DNA from: Arcobacter sp. CECT 8983
GTDB taxonomy: Bacteria; Campylobacterota; Campylobacteria; Campylobacterales; Arcobacteraceae
NCBI RefSeq assembly: GCF_004118855.1
Contig: NZ_PDKF01000004.1
Location: forward strand, 707,604-771,603
DNA: 64,000 bases
Reading direction: 5' to 3'
Shown: piece after piece, positions 46,497 through 55,583 of the stretch
How the letters are laid out: each line of letters begins with the position of its first letter
Numbering within the stretch: the first letter of the stretch is position 1
Position numbers and translations under genes: made by a program
Notes under the pieces: generated by a model
What the model saw: the letters and a program-made list of their open reading frames with translations, nothing else
Databases searched by the model: none
What the model was told of the DNA's origin: nothing

Positions 46497-48434
46497 TTAA
46501 AAGCTATACTTTAAAGAAGCATAAAATTCTCTGCCTTTTTCTGGATAACCTAAATCATATTCATAGTTTTTGTCAAATAAATTTTCAACGCCAACTTTAA
46601 AGCTTAATGCTTTTGAATAAATATATTTTGCATTTAGATTTGTTAATGAAATATTTGATGCTTTAAGATAATCACCTGATACTTCATTTTCTAAATAGAA
46701 ATCTTTTTTATAAGTATAGTTTGCTTCAAGAATTACACTTTTTACAGGTTTAATATTTGCATAAACATAAAATTGATGTTTAGGAAGTCTTTCAACTTGA
46801 TCTTCTGAATCTTTTTTTATGTTTGTATATGTATAGTTTAAACCTGCTCCAAATAATGAAGTTTGATAATTAATAGATGATTCAATTCCTTTATATCTTT
46901 CATCTGCACTATTTTGTTCTTGTCTCTTTCCATTATCTAAAGTTTTATTTATAATTGCATCTTTAACTTTTGTATAGAATAGGGCATTATTGAATGTAAA
47001 GTTATCTACTTTTATTTTATGAGCTACTTCATAGTGTGTTGCAATCTCTGGATCTAACTCTGGATTTGGTATAGCTTTACCTTTTTTGTCAGAGTATCTT
47101 TCTTTCATAGTAGGTAAGTGACTTTTTCTAGCTGCAGTAAAACTAACTTGTTGATCTTTAGTAATATCATAAAAGAAACCAATTTGAGGATTAAATGCAC
47201 TATTTGATTTTTTTTCAACGGCAGTTGCAGTAGTATCAACTTTTGAAGCTCTTGTATAATCATAACTTGCAGAAGTAATAACTTTGAACTTTTCTGTTGC
47301 AAAATAGATATCTTCTAAAGCAATAGAGTAAATATTATCAGCTAAGTCTTCTTCTGTATTTGTAATCTTACCTTTTTTGTTAATATTTTCTTCTGTTCCT
47401 TTATGAGAATCTTTTTTATAAGAAAATGAAGTCTTTAAGATATGATTTTCTAGAAGTCCAAAGTTTGAGTATTCTAAAGATGTTCCTTTAGTATTATCAT
47501 CTGAGTCATAAAAACCTTTTGAAGTAGTGTATGTTTCATCTTGAAAATAGTCTGTTTTATATTTATAGTCATTTCTAAAAAGTTTAAATTTAACAGAACT
47601 ATCAGAAAAAATTTTATTTGCTATAAAATACATTGTTCTTGTGTCCCAAACAGGCCATTTCCAGTACTTCTCATTACTTATTGTTGGATCGATTGTAGAA
47701 GGTTGACCTTTTTGTGAATCCATGTAAGAATAACCAAATACATATTCACTTGTATCATCAGGTATAAATCCAACTTTTGCACTTATTGCTTTTTGTTTAG
47801 AATCACTATTTTCTCTTTTAGAGTCAGATAAATTAGCATCATTTGATAATGTCCAGTGACTTCTATCTTCAATTGTTCCATTTATTTGATAGTAATATTT
47901 TTCTTTTTTTGAACCAAGGTATATATTATACATATGACTTGATTTTTCCCAATCACTATCTGCATTTATTTGAGATGTAAAACTACCTTCAAACTCTTTT
48001 GTTGGTTTTTTAGAAACCAAGTTTATTACTCCACCTAAAGTGTTTGAGCCATATAATGATGAACTAAAACCTTTTGCTACATCAATTGAGTCTAGTTGAG
48101 TAGTTAAAATTCTAGAATAATCAAATTGTGCATCATAAGGAACATAAATTGGAATACCATCTAAAAACATTCCTATTCTATTTGAGTCAAATCCTCTAAT
48201 GTTTACAGACTTCTCAACTCTTCCTCCTCTGTTTACTAAAGTTATACCTGTAGTTTTGTCTAAAACTTCAGTAATATCTTTAGATGCAGTATTTTCTAAA
48301 GTTTGTGATGAAATTTTGTTTGTATCATATTTCACACCATTGTTATCTTGTATTGAAATTTCTCCAAGTGTAAAGCTACTTTGTGCTAACAAAACACTTG
48401 AAGCAATACATGAAAGTAAAATTATCTTTTTCAT
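46497..48434 (-). CDS. TonB-dependent outer-membrane receptor, putative Mo/W or metallophore uptake
   Basis: The 645-residue receptor has a signal peptide (ends near LLAQS), a plug domain (SSQTLENTASKDITEVLDKTTGITLVNRGG; VNIRGFDSNRIGMFLDGIPIYV; YGSNTLGGVINLVSKKP) and a beta-barrel ending in the outer-membrane signature with C-terminal Phe (GREFYASLKYSF). It is convergent with the tonB/FecCD operon. Its promoter carries palindrome C, identical in its arms to palindrome B at fdhD, and no Fur-like box. Co-regulation with Mo/W genes suggests a molybdate, tungstate or chelate ligand; the classic alternative is an iron siderophore. Confidence 0.85.
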   Translation of the reverse strand: MKKIILLSCIASSVLLAQSSFTLGEISIQDNNGVKYDTNKISSQTLENTASKDITEVLDKTTGITLVNRGGRVEKSVNIRGFDSNRIGMFLDGIPIYVPYDAQFDYSRILTTQLDSIDVAKGFSSSLYGSNTLGGVINLVSKKPTKEFEGSFTSQINADSDWEKSSHMYNIYLGSKKEKYYYQINGTIEDRSHWTLSNDANLSDSKRENSDSKQKAISAKVGFIPDDTSEYVFGYSYMDSQKGQPSTIDPTISNEKYWKWPVWDTRTMYFIANKIFSDSSVKFKLFRNDYKYKTDYFQDETYTTSKGFYDSDDNTKGTSLEYSNFGLLENHILKTSFSYKKDSHKGTEENINKKGKITNTEEDLADNIYSIALEDIYFATEKFKVITSASYDYTRASKVDTTATAVEKKSNSAFNPQIGFFYDITKDQQVSFTAARKSHLPTMKERYSDKKGKAIPNPELDPEIATHYEVAHKIKVDNFTFNNALFYTKVKDAIINKTLDNGKRQEQNSADERYKGIESSINYQTSLFGAGLNYTYTNIKKDSEDQVERLPKHQFYVYANIKPVKSVILEANYTYKKDFYLENEVSGDYLKASNISLTNLNAKYIYSKALSFKVGVENLFDKNYEYDLGYPEKGREFYASLKYSF

Positions 48435-48475
48435 TTTCTCCCTTTTAATAATTGGTAAAATACTTTTTACTATAA

Positions 48476-48496
48476 AATATGCTAAAATAGCATATT
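48476..48496. promoter_or_regulatory. Operator-like palindrome, copy C, at TonB receptor
   Basis: AATATGCTA-AAA-TAGCATATT is a perfect 9-bp inverted repeat centred 52 bp upstream of the receptor start. On the minus strand it abuts a TTATAGT -10-like sequence. Arms and spacing equal copy B at fdhD. Confidence 0.75.
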
Positions 48497-48700
48497 AAAA
48501 AATATAGTCCAATTTTGTGTAGTAAATTGACTATTTAGTAAATTTTTTTTGGTAAAAAAGATTTTACTTTAAAAAGTTTTATAAATACTTAATAAACTAA
48601 AATTTAAGTTATATTTTAGTTTGAATAGTAAAATTGACTATTTTATTTTTAAAAAAAAGTTAAAAAAATTTAAGATAATATAAATGAGTTATAAAGATAA

Positions 48701-48721
48701 AGAGACTTGAAAAGTCTCTTA
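48701..48721 (-). terminator. Terminator of the esterase / siderophore receptor operon
   Basis: AAGAGACTT and AAGTCTCTT form a perfect 9-bp stem around GAA, about 20 bases after the esterase stop; on the minus strand a T-rich stretch follows. Confidence 0.8.
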
Positions 48722-48740
48722 TATCTGTTTTTTTAATCTG

Positions 48741-50333
48741 TTACTTTTCTAATGCTATTAAACCATCAGCTAAATTAACTTTCCAAGCATAATAATCATG
48801 TCCACTTTGAAACTCTTTATATATAAAATCATAACCCTTTGATTCAAGTACTGTTCTTAAGTGTCTATTACTTTCTAAAATATCTATAGAAAAATATCCA
48901 GTCTCATAAGTACCAGCATTTAAATAAAACTTAATATCTTTTTTATTTGATTTAGCAATTTGTCTTGTTAACCATTCAGGTTCAGGGTTATTATTAGAGT
49001 CTTTCCAAAAAGAACCTGATTGGCTTAATACCTTTCCAAAATATTGAGGATAAGTAAAAGCAACAAAAGCTGAAGCTAAACCACCATAACTAGAACCTGT
49101 CAAGGTAGTGTTTTTTGCTTTAAATTTCATATTTGTTTTTTGTTCAACAAAAGGGAGTAACTCTTTTGCCATAAAATCTGCAAATTCCTTATTTGAAGGC
49201 AGTTCTAAAGCTCTAGAATTCCTTGTTGGATTATCAATAAAAACAGCAATTGTTGGCTTGATTTTATTTTTATAGATTAAATTATCAAGAATAGTAGGTG
49301 TATCAATTTTTACTTGATATTCAACTCCATCAAATACAAAAAGAAGTGTATAGTCTTTTTTTAAATCAAAATTTGAAGGTTTATAAATAGTAATATTTCT
49401 AGTATTATTTAATATATCACTTTTAATTTTATAATTTTTTAATGAACCTTTAGGACTATTAGCTTTTACACCCCAGTCTTTATATTCTTTGTCTTTTATT
49501 TCAAAAGTTGAATTAGTCATATATTTATCTAACTTTAAATCTTTTGCCATCTTGTAAGGATATTTATTTAAAGGATCCATTTGAGATGTAGCTAAAATAG
49601 CCATTCTTTGTTCTCTACTCGTTCCATCAATAGTTGGCACATCAGGTGCAATTTGATATGACATTCTAATACCTTTTTTTACTACAAAACTTTTAAACCA
49701 AATATCACTATTTTCTAATCTATTAAAATAAACATGTTCATGGCTTGGTCCCCCAAACAATCTTACATTGTGTTTTGCACCTTGATATAAAAATGTTAAA
49801 ATTGATTCTTTATCATTTAATGGTTCTACTAAGGGTGTTCCTATTTTTTTAATTTTTTCCCAAAACTCTTTAGTATTTTTATTTGTTAAAAGATTCTTTT
49901 TTTCATTTTTGATTATGTCACTTATAATTTCTACTTTTTTATTTTCTTTAAATTTTATAGGTAGAATTTTATCTATGCTTAATTTAAAAGTATTTTCTTT
50001 TGACTTATTCTTTAATTTTATATAGAATTTTTGAGAATCATTAGTCACAAATATCAATTTATTTTGAAGTTTATTAGGTTGATCCATTCTTCTTAGAAAA
50101 TGTTTATTTTTGTCTAATAAGTCTATCCTATCAACTTTAGTACCTAAAATAAAACTACCTCTTATATATGAATTTTTTACTAACTCTAAAGGAAATAAAA
50201 CTTCTTTATTAGCTTTTATTTTCTTTTCTAAGATAATAGTTTTTGATGATGCAAACATTGATATGTTAAGACATATTATACAAAGAAAAGAGAAGATAAG
50301 ACTTCTCTTTATTTTTTTAGAATTTATATTCAA
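48741..50333 (-). CDS. Periplasmic ferric-enterobactin-type esterase
   Basis: The 530-residue alpha/beta hydrolase has a signal peptide (IKRSLIFSFLCIICLNISMFA), an N-terminal Fes-like domain (HEHVYFNRLENSDIWFKSFVV; ISYQIAPDVP-like) and a catalytic domain with nucleophile Ser in TGSSYGGLASAF and His in SGHDYYAWK. It resembles periplasmic esterases such as Campylobacter Cee that hydrolyse catecholate siderophores to release iron. I chose TTG 50333 because GGAG lies 8 bases before it; ATG at 50345 lacks a site. It overlaps the receptor gene by 17 bp. Confidence 0.85.
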   Translation of the reverse strand: MNINSKKIKRSLIFSFLCIICLNISMFASSKTIILEKKIKANKEVLFPLELVKNSYIRGSFILGTKVDRIDLLDKNKHFLRRMDQPNKLQNKLIFVTNDSQKFYIKLKNKSKENTFKLSIDKILPIKFKENKKVEIISDIIKNEKKNLLTNKNTKEFWEKIKKIGTPLVEPLNDKESILTFLYQGAKHNVRLFGGPSHEHVYFNRLENSDIWFKSFVVKKGIRMSYQIAPDVPTIDGTSREQRMAILATSQMDPLNKYPYKMAKDLKLDKYMTNSTFEIKDKEYKDWGVKANSPKGSLKNYKIKSDILNNTRNITIYKPSNFDLKKDYTLLFVFDGVEYQVKIDTPTILDNLIYKNKIKPTIAVFIDNPTRNSRALELPSNKEFADFMAKELLPFVEQKTNMKFKAKNTTLTGSSYGGLASAFVAFTYPQYFGKVLSQSGSFWKDSNNNPEPEWLTRQIAKSNKKDIKFYLNAGTYETGYFSIDILESNRHLRTVLESKGYDFIYKEFQSGHDYYAWKVNLADGLIALEK

Positions 50334-52401
50334 GTGACACTCCATAAGATCTTGGTGCTCCATACATTGTATAACCACCTTTCATTAAAGAAGAAAAATA
50401 TCTTTCATCTGTTAAGTTATTTACATTTAAAGAGATATTTGTATTTTTATTTACTTTATAACTACTCATTAAATTATAAACTACATAACTTTTTTGTGAT
50501 ACATCTTCATATCTACTATCGTATGTTCTACTTTTCCAGTTTGCAGATGCACCTAATTTTAATCCTGTAATTTCTTTTGGAGAATATGTAATAGAAGCAT
50601 TTAACATTCTTCTTGGTATGTGTCTTGTTACATCATTTTTATCTGCATCTTTAATAGAAAGATTTGTATATCCAATAGAAGTATTAATAGTATCATTAAT
50701 ATCACCAGAAACTTCTATTTCAAATCCTTTACTTGTAACTCCATCTATTGCTCTGAAATAATCTTTACCATTAGGTAATTTACCCATGTTTTCAGCAACA
50801 TTCTCTTTTTTTGTTTCAAATAAAGCAAAAGAACTATTTAAAGTTCCATCAAAAAATGAAAATTTAAGTCCAACTTCATAGTTGATACCTTCTTCTGCAT
50901 CTAGCTGATCTCCATTTTTATCAATATTATTTTGAGGGTTATAAGTCGTAGTATAACTCATATAAGTAGATATATTATTAGTTATTTTATATACAAAAGA
51001 AAGATATGGAGTTAAAATAGAAGTATCTTTTTTTGTATATGCACCATTCCAAGCAGTTCCTTTTTCATCATAATTTGCTATTTTACTTCCAATTAACAAA
51101 CTAAGATTATCAAGTATATGAAAATTTGTTGCTGCACTAAAAGATAACTCTTTTTGTATATAATCTGTATTTTCAAGTGCTGAAAAGTCATAATTTCTAG
51201 CTGGTGTTGAACCATCCCAAGTACTTAAGTCTATAGGATATTTTGTTACTTCTGTTAATCCCTTTCCTGTATATTTATGTTTTGTGTAATTTGTATTAAA
51301 AACAACTTCATGTTCTTTATCAAATAAAGAATATTCTCCATTTAAAGTAAGGTCTAAAGAGTTAGTTTTATACTCATCATCGGCATAAATATTTGCCCAA
51401 ATTATTCCAGGATCTAAAGTAGACACATCATTATCTTGTTCATTATTATTATATGAATAAGTAGATTTTAATTTCCATTTATCAGATAGTATAGACTCTA
51501 ATTCTAAAAATGCATTGGTTGTCTTAGTATTTCTATATGACCAGTCTGAACTTGGATTTACTGATATGTCATATTTTTTTTCTTGTAATTCTCTACTATC
51601 AAATCCTCCATGTTGTGAACCATTATTTTTATCTTCAACTCTTGTTAATCCAAATGTCAATGTATTATTATCATTAATATCTCCATCAATTATTGCAGAA
51701 AAAATAGTTGACTTAGTATCTCTTCTATCTAAATAAGAGTCTGCTTTTTCATATGCTGCTAATACTCTTGCTCTTATAGTTTTTGAATCATTTAGAGAAC
51801 CTGAAACATCACCTTCTATTCTTCTTTTATTCCAAGAACCACCAGATATTTTTGTACTTGCTTGGAAATCTTTTGTAGGTCTTTTTCTAACCATATTAAT
51901 AGTAGCAGATGGATCTCCATGATTACTAGTAAGTCCTGTTGCTCCTCTAGTAACTTCAACATGATCATAAAGAAACATGTCCATATCACCATAAATATAC
52001 CCATTATTACTGGCACCCACTCCATCTATTAAAAAGTTAGTTATATTAAAACCTCTTGAAGTATATCTTGTTCTATCACTTTCAAGTTGTTCTACTTCGA
52101 TTCCTGTTGTATTATTTAATACATCATTTATAGTGTTTAAATTAAAATCTTTCATTTGTTGTTGAGTTATAACTGATACACTTTGTGGTGTATCTAGTAT
52201 TGATAGATTCATTTTTGTTGCAGAAGACATTGAATTTATAGTATAAGAATTGCTATTTTCTGTCATTCCATCATCATTTGATATAATATCAATTGAACCC
52301 AATGATGTATTATTTTTATTTATTTTGTCATTTGCAATTAAAGTATTACTTAGTGCAATTATTGCAACAAACGATAACAACGATTTTTTAGAAAAAATCA
52401 T
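50317..52401 (-). CDS. TonB-dependent siderophore receptor
   Basis: The 694-residue receptor has a signal peptide, a short N-terminal stretch (SLGSIDIISNDDGMTENSNSYT), a plug domain of the FpvA/FhuE siderophore-receptor type (LDTPQSVSVITQQQMKDFNL; TRYTSRGFNITNFLIDGV; RGATGLTSNHGDPSATINMVRKRP) and a barrel ending in SLEYKF. The downstream esterase overlaps it, so import and release of a catechol siderophore are coupled. A Fur-like box sits before its start. A two-component system is divergent from it. Confidence 0.9.
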   Translation of the reverse strand: MIFSKKSLLSFVAIIALSNTLIANDKINKNNTSLGSIDIISNDDGMTENSNSYTINSMSSATKMNLSILDTPQSVSVITQQQMKDFNLNTINDVLNNTTGIEVEQLESDRTRYTSRGFNITNFLIDGVGASNNGYIYGDMDMFLYDHVEVTRGATGLTSNHGDPSATINMVRKRPTKDFQASTKISGGSWNKRRIEGDVSGSLNDSKTIRARVLAAYEKADSYLDRRDTKSTIFSAIIDGDINDNNTLTFGLTRVEDKNNGSQHGGFDSRELQEKKYDISVNPSSDWSYRNTKTTNAFLELESILSDKWKLKSTYSYNNNEQDNDVSTLDPGIIWANIYADDEYKTNSLDLTLNGEYSLFDKEHEVVFNTNYTKHKYTGKGLTEVTKYPIDLSTWDGSTPARNYDFSALENTDYIQKELSFSAATNFHILDNLSLLIGSKIANYDEKGTAWNGAYTKKDTSILTPYLSFVYKITNNISTYMSYTTTYNPQNNIDKNGDQLDAEEGINYEVGLKFSFFDGTLNSSFALFETKKENVAENMGKLPNGKDYFRAIDGVTSKGFEIEVSGDINDTINTSIGYTNLSIKDADKNDVTRHIPRRMLNASITYSPKEITGLKLGASANWKSRTYDSRYEDVSQKSYVVYNLMSSYKVNKNTNISLNVNNLTDERYFSSLMKGGYTMYGAPRSYGVSLEYKF

Positions 52402-52418
52402 TTAATCTCCTTTTAAAT

Positions 52419-52433
52419 TGATACTGAGTATCA
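52419..52433. promoter_or_regulatory. Fur-like box, 7-1-7 palindrome
   Basis: TGATACT-G-AGTATCA matches the 7-1-7 Fur consensus TGATAAT-N-ATTATCA except for one symmetric change in each half. It lies 18-32 bp upstream of the siderophore receptor start and 63 bp before the divergent regulator start, so iron may control both. Confidence 0.65.
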
Positions 52434-52495
52434 TAACCAATAAAAATGACAATGAAATAACTTTAGGAAAAAAATTGACAAAAATTCCAAATTTT

Positions 52496-53203
52496 ATGCA
52501 AAAAGAAATAGATATATTAATTGTAGAAGATGAAACACTTTTAGCAATGGGAATGAAGTGTATATTAAACGATTTCAATTATAATGTAAGTGGAATAGAA
52601 ACAACAGGAAAAAATGCAATTGAACATGTAAAAAGGAATCAACCAGATTTAATTTTAATGGACATTCATTTAAAAGATTCTATGAATGGAATAGAAACAG
52701 CAAAATATATATGGCAATACTATAAAATTCCAATAATATTCTTAACTTCATATGGTGATTCAAAGACGGTAAAAGAAGCAATGATTTGTGAACCTTATGC
52801 ATATTTACTTAAACCTTGTCGAGATGAAGAGATAAGAGCTACAATAGAAACAACAATACATAAACATAATTATTTCTTTAAAAATAAAGAAATAATAGGA
52901 AAAGAGAAAAATACAAAGACTATCTTTTTAGAAGACAATTTCTCCTTTGATAAATTAAAGGGTATATTATATAAAGAGGGCAAGGCTCTAAAACTGACAG
53001 GAAATGAAGTGAAACTGATACAATTATTAAGTGATTATCCAAAAGAACCTGTAAACTTCAATTATATAAGCACTTATATTTGGAGAGAAGAAGCTTATGA
53101 TTTAGCAAAACTTAGAACTTTGATTTATAGACTAAAAATAAAAATTGGAAGTAATCTTATAGAAAATGTATTTGAATTAGGATATAAATTAAAAATAAAA
53201 TAG
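52496..53203 (+). CDS. OmpR-type response regulator
   Basis: The 235-residue protein has a receiver (LIVEDETLLAMG, phospho-Asp in LILMDIHLKDS, LTSYG, Lys in LLKPC) and a winged-helix output domain (LTGNEVKLIQLLSDYPKEPVNFNYISTYIWREEAYDLAKLRTLIYRLKIKIG). I start it at ATG 52496; a longer TTG form would run through the Fur box. It overlaps nothing upstream and is directly followed by its kinase, stop and start adjoining. It probably senses siderophore or iron status for the receptor locus; inference from position. Confidence 0.85.
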   Translation: MQKEIDILIVEDETLLAMGMKCILNDFNYNVSGIETTGKNAIEHVKRNQPDLILMDIHLKDSMNGIETAKYIWQYYKIPIIFLTSYGDSKTVKEAMICEPYAYLLKPCRDEEIRATIETTIHKHNYFFKNKEIIGKEKNTKTIFLEDNFSFDKLKGILYKEGKALKLTGNEVKLIQLLSDYPKEPVNFNYISTYIWREEAYDLAKLRTLIYRLKIKIGSNLIENVFELGYKLKIK

Positions 53204-55060
53204 ATGCTTAAACTTAATCTTAATTCATTAAATACAAAAATCTTTATTAGCTTTATATTATTAGGACTGTTTTTATTAAGTCTTTTATTAATGCAACTTA
53301 TACCAAATATGCAAAATGAACAAAAAAAACAGATCTTAAATGAAATTGAGAATATTATATATTTAACTACTCAACAAGTGATTCTTGCAGAAAAAGCAAT
53401 CAAAAATAATGGGATTATTAAAAGAGATAAATTAAAATCTATTATGGAACTTGAAGCAAATAAAATATATAACAATATCAATAGATTAAGTGATATAGAA
53501 AAATTATCAGCAATTACATATAAGACAAATAATAAAGAGGCTTCATTTAATATTACAATTTTAGATAAAAATAAAAATGTAATCTTTCAAGTGGAAAAAG
53601 AAGATTTTAGTCAAATAAAAGACAAACTAAGAATAGATGATTTTCTAAGATATGATGAAAAAAATGAATATGTTTGTTCTTCTGGAATTAGAAAGTTTTT
53701 TTATACAAAGAAATTGACTGATACAGATAAATATTTTGTATTATCTTGTGATATTGATAAAATGCCAATTAAAGGCAAAGGACTTGAACTAAATATTAAA
53801 GCTGATATTCAAAGTAGCTTTTCAAGGCTAGAAAGATTTCATAAGGGAAAGACTTACCTAATGTGGCTAAATATTAAAAATGCAAAAGAGAATAAAGTTT
53901 TATATAATAAAAATGATAATTCAGAATATAATACAAAATATTGTTTAAGCAGATTATCAAAATTTAGATTTCCAAAAACTGGACTTCTTACTGGAAAAGA
54001 AATCTTAAATGCAATAGATAAAGAGCCTATAAAACATCTTCTTGACTCCTCTGAAGATCCAGGTAACTATGTTTATCCTACTTTAACTTGGGTTAGATTA
54101 ATAAGTGGTGATAGCAATGAAAAGTTTCTTTATATAACTTCAGTATATGAAAAAGATTTTATTCAAAATATAGACTCTTCTTTATTGAAAGTTTTACCAG
54201 CTGTGATTATCTCTTTTATTATTGCACTAATAATTGGTGCTTTTTTATTTAGAAGATTATTTAAAAGTATAAATATACTTACACATACTTCAAAGCAAGT
54301 AAATGAAGGTAAGTTATATCATAGAAATAATTTAAAAGGGAATGATGACATAGCAATGTTGGCAAACTCTTTTGACAAAATGTTAGATTCTTTAGAAAAA
54401 AATATTAATGACTTAGATAAAAAAGTTGAAGATAAAACAAAACAATTGAGTAATTCTTTAAAAGAAAAAGAAACTTTGCTAAAAGAGATTCATCATAGGG
54501 TAAAAAACAATTTAGCCATCACTATAAATTTAATTAAATTAGAAAAATCAAAAATCAAAAATAAAGACACATTAGATTCTCTTACTAATATCCAAGAAAG
54601 AATTTTCGTAATGGAGCTATTACATAGAAAACTATATGAATCAGAGAACTTAAGCTTTATTTCATTAAAAAAATATATAAAAGAACTAACAAAAGATATT
54701 GAGCTTAGTTACAATAAAACAAATTACATCAAAATAAACAATCACATTGATGATATAAACATGGATATTGATAATGCACTACCTTGTGGAATTATCATAA
54801 CAGAGTTAATTACAAATTGTTTCAAGTATGCATTTAATGGTAAAAATGGTGTAATTGATGTATCTTTTAAATGTATTAATAATAAATGTTATTTAACTGT
54901 TAAAGATAACGGTATAGGCTTAGATAAAAATATTGATATAAATAATACCGAAACTTTAGGTTTACAGATTATTTCAAATATTGTAAAAGGGCAGTTATTT
55001 GGTGAGTTTAAATATTCTTATCATCATGGTTCTAAGTTTGATATAATTTTTAATATATAA
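53204..55060 (+). CDS. Sensor histidine kinase, HisKA_2 type
   Basis: The 618-residue kinase has helices at about 10-30 and 328-348 around a periplasmic Cache-like sensor domain (ITILDKNKNVIFQVEKEDF; TYLMWLNIKNAKENKVLY), a HAMP segment and the H box LLKEIHHRVKNNLAITINLIKLEKSK of the HisKA_2 family, with ATPase motifs ITELITNCFKYAF and DNGIGLDK. HisKA_2 kinases usually pair with non-OmpR regulators, so pairing with an OmpR-type regulator is unusual. Its start codon follows the regulator stop directly. Confidence 0.88.
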   Translation: MLKLNLNSLNTKIFISFILLGLFLLSLLLMQLIPNMQNEQKKQILNEIENIIYLTTQQVILAEKAIKNNGIIKRDKLKSIMELEANKIYNNINRLSDIEKLSAITYKTNNKEASFNITILDKNKNVIFQVEKEDFSQIKDKLRIDDFLRYDEKNEYVCSSGIRKFFYTKKLTDTDKYFVLSCDIDKMPIKGKGLELNIKADIQSSFSRLERFHKGKTYLMWLNIKNAKENKVLYNKNDNSEYNTKYCLSRLSKFRFPKTGLLTGKEILNAIDKEPIKHLLDSSEDPGNYVYPTLTWVRLISGDSNEKFLYITSVYEKDFIQNIDSSLLKVLPAVIISFIIALIIGAFLFRRLFKSINILTHTSKQVNEGKLYHRNNLKGNDDIAMLANSFDKMLDSLEKNINDLDKKVEDKTKQLSNSLKEKETLLKEIHHRVKNNLAITINLIKLEKSKIKNKDTLDSLTNIQERIFVMELLHRKLYESENLSFISLKKYIKELTKDIELSYNKTNYIKINNHIDDINMDIDNALPCGIIITELITNCFKYAFNGKNGVIDVSFKCINNKCYLTVKDNGIGLDKNIDINNTETLGLQIISNIVKGQLFGEFKYSYHHGSKFDIIFNI

Positions 55061-55150
55061 CTCCTATAATACTTTTTTAAAATAAGAATATTAAAATAGA
55101 ATTAATTTTAACAGATATAATATATACTATTATATTAAAATAAGGAAATT

Positions 55151-55172
55151 TAAGTAAAATAAACTTTACTTA
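55151..55172. promoter_or_regulatory. Inverted repeat upstream of second ModE-like gene
   Basis: TAAGTAAA-N6-TTTACTTA is a perfect 8-bp dyad 41 bp before the start at 55213, a plausible autoregulatory operator. It differs from the AATATGCTA palindrome. Confidence 0.5.
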
Positions 55173-55212
55173 TTTACTAAAGTATTTGAAGATATAAAGG
55201 GTTATTGTAAAA

Positions 55213-55560
55213 ATGAATTTAAAAGTCAAGTTGTGGATTGAAAACAAAAATAGAAACCTTATTTTTGGGGATGGTAAAAATTTGATCTTGCAATATATTG
55301 ACTCTACTGGTTCTATTAGTGAAACAGCAAATAAACTTTCTATGTCTGAAGATAATATTTTAAAGCACTTAAGAATTTTAGAAGATAATAATAGTAGTGA
55401 AATGGTATTAAAGATACAAGGATTGAAAAAAGACTCAAAAGCATCTTATGTTTTAACTCCTGAAGCTAGAATGGTTTTACAAACCTATCAAATTTATCAA
55501 TATGATATTAATAAGTTTGCTCAAGAAAAGTTTAAAGAAATTTTTAAAGACTTTATTTAA
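55213..55560 (+). CDS. Second ModE-like winged-helix regulator without ligand domain
   Basis: This 115-residue protein resembles that at 34215: VKLWIENKNRNLIFGDGKNLILQYIDSTGSISETANKLSMSEDNILKHLRILEDN aligns with the same ModE N-terminal wHTH, and the ends (YDINKFAQEKFKEIFKDF against YSEEKFKELF) match. The recognition helix differs (SMSEDNILKHLRIL against GMNYKKAWSHIKVL), so it should bind another site. No molybdate-binding domain. It stands alone between a two-component operon and a terminator. Confidence 0.8.
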   Translation: MNLKVKLWIENKNRNLIFGDGKNLILQYIDSTGSISETANKLSMSEDNILKHLRILEDNNSSEMVLKIQGLKKDSKASYVLTPEARMVLQTYQIYQYDINKFAQEKFKEIFKDFI

Positions 55561-55583
55561 TAATAAGTTTGAACACATAAAAA

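Larger units (their letters stand above)
48435..48740. other. Intergenic region with operator, repeats and terminator
   Basis: This 306-bp AT-rich gap holds the promoter of the TonB receptor with palindrome C, two near-identical repeats TAGTAAATTGACTATTT (48520) and TAGTAAAATTGACTATTT (48626), and the terminator of the esterase operon at 48701. I see no ORF or RNA gene in it. Confidence 0.6.

Noticed and set aside
46497-48434. Treating this TonB receptor as a plain iron-siderophore receptor
   Set aside because: I saw no Fur-like box at its promoter, unlike the receptor at 50317-52401; instead it has the fdhD-type palindrome. Iron cannot be excluded, but it is not my first choice.
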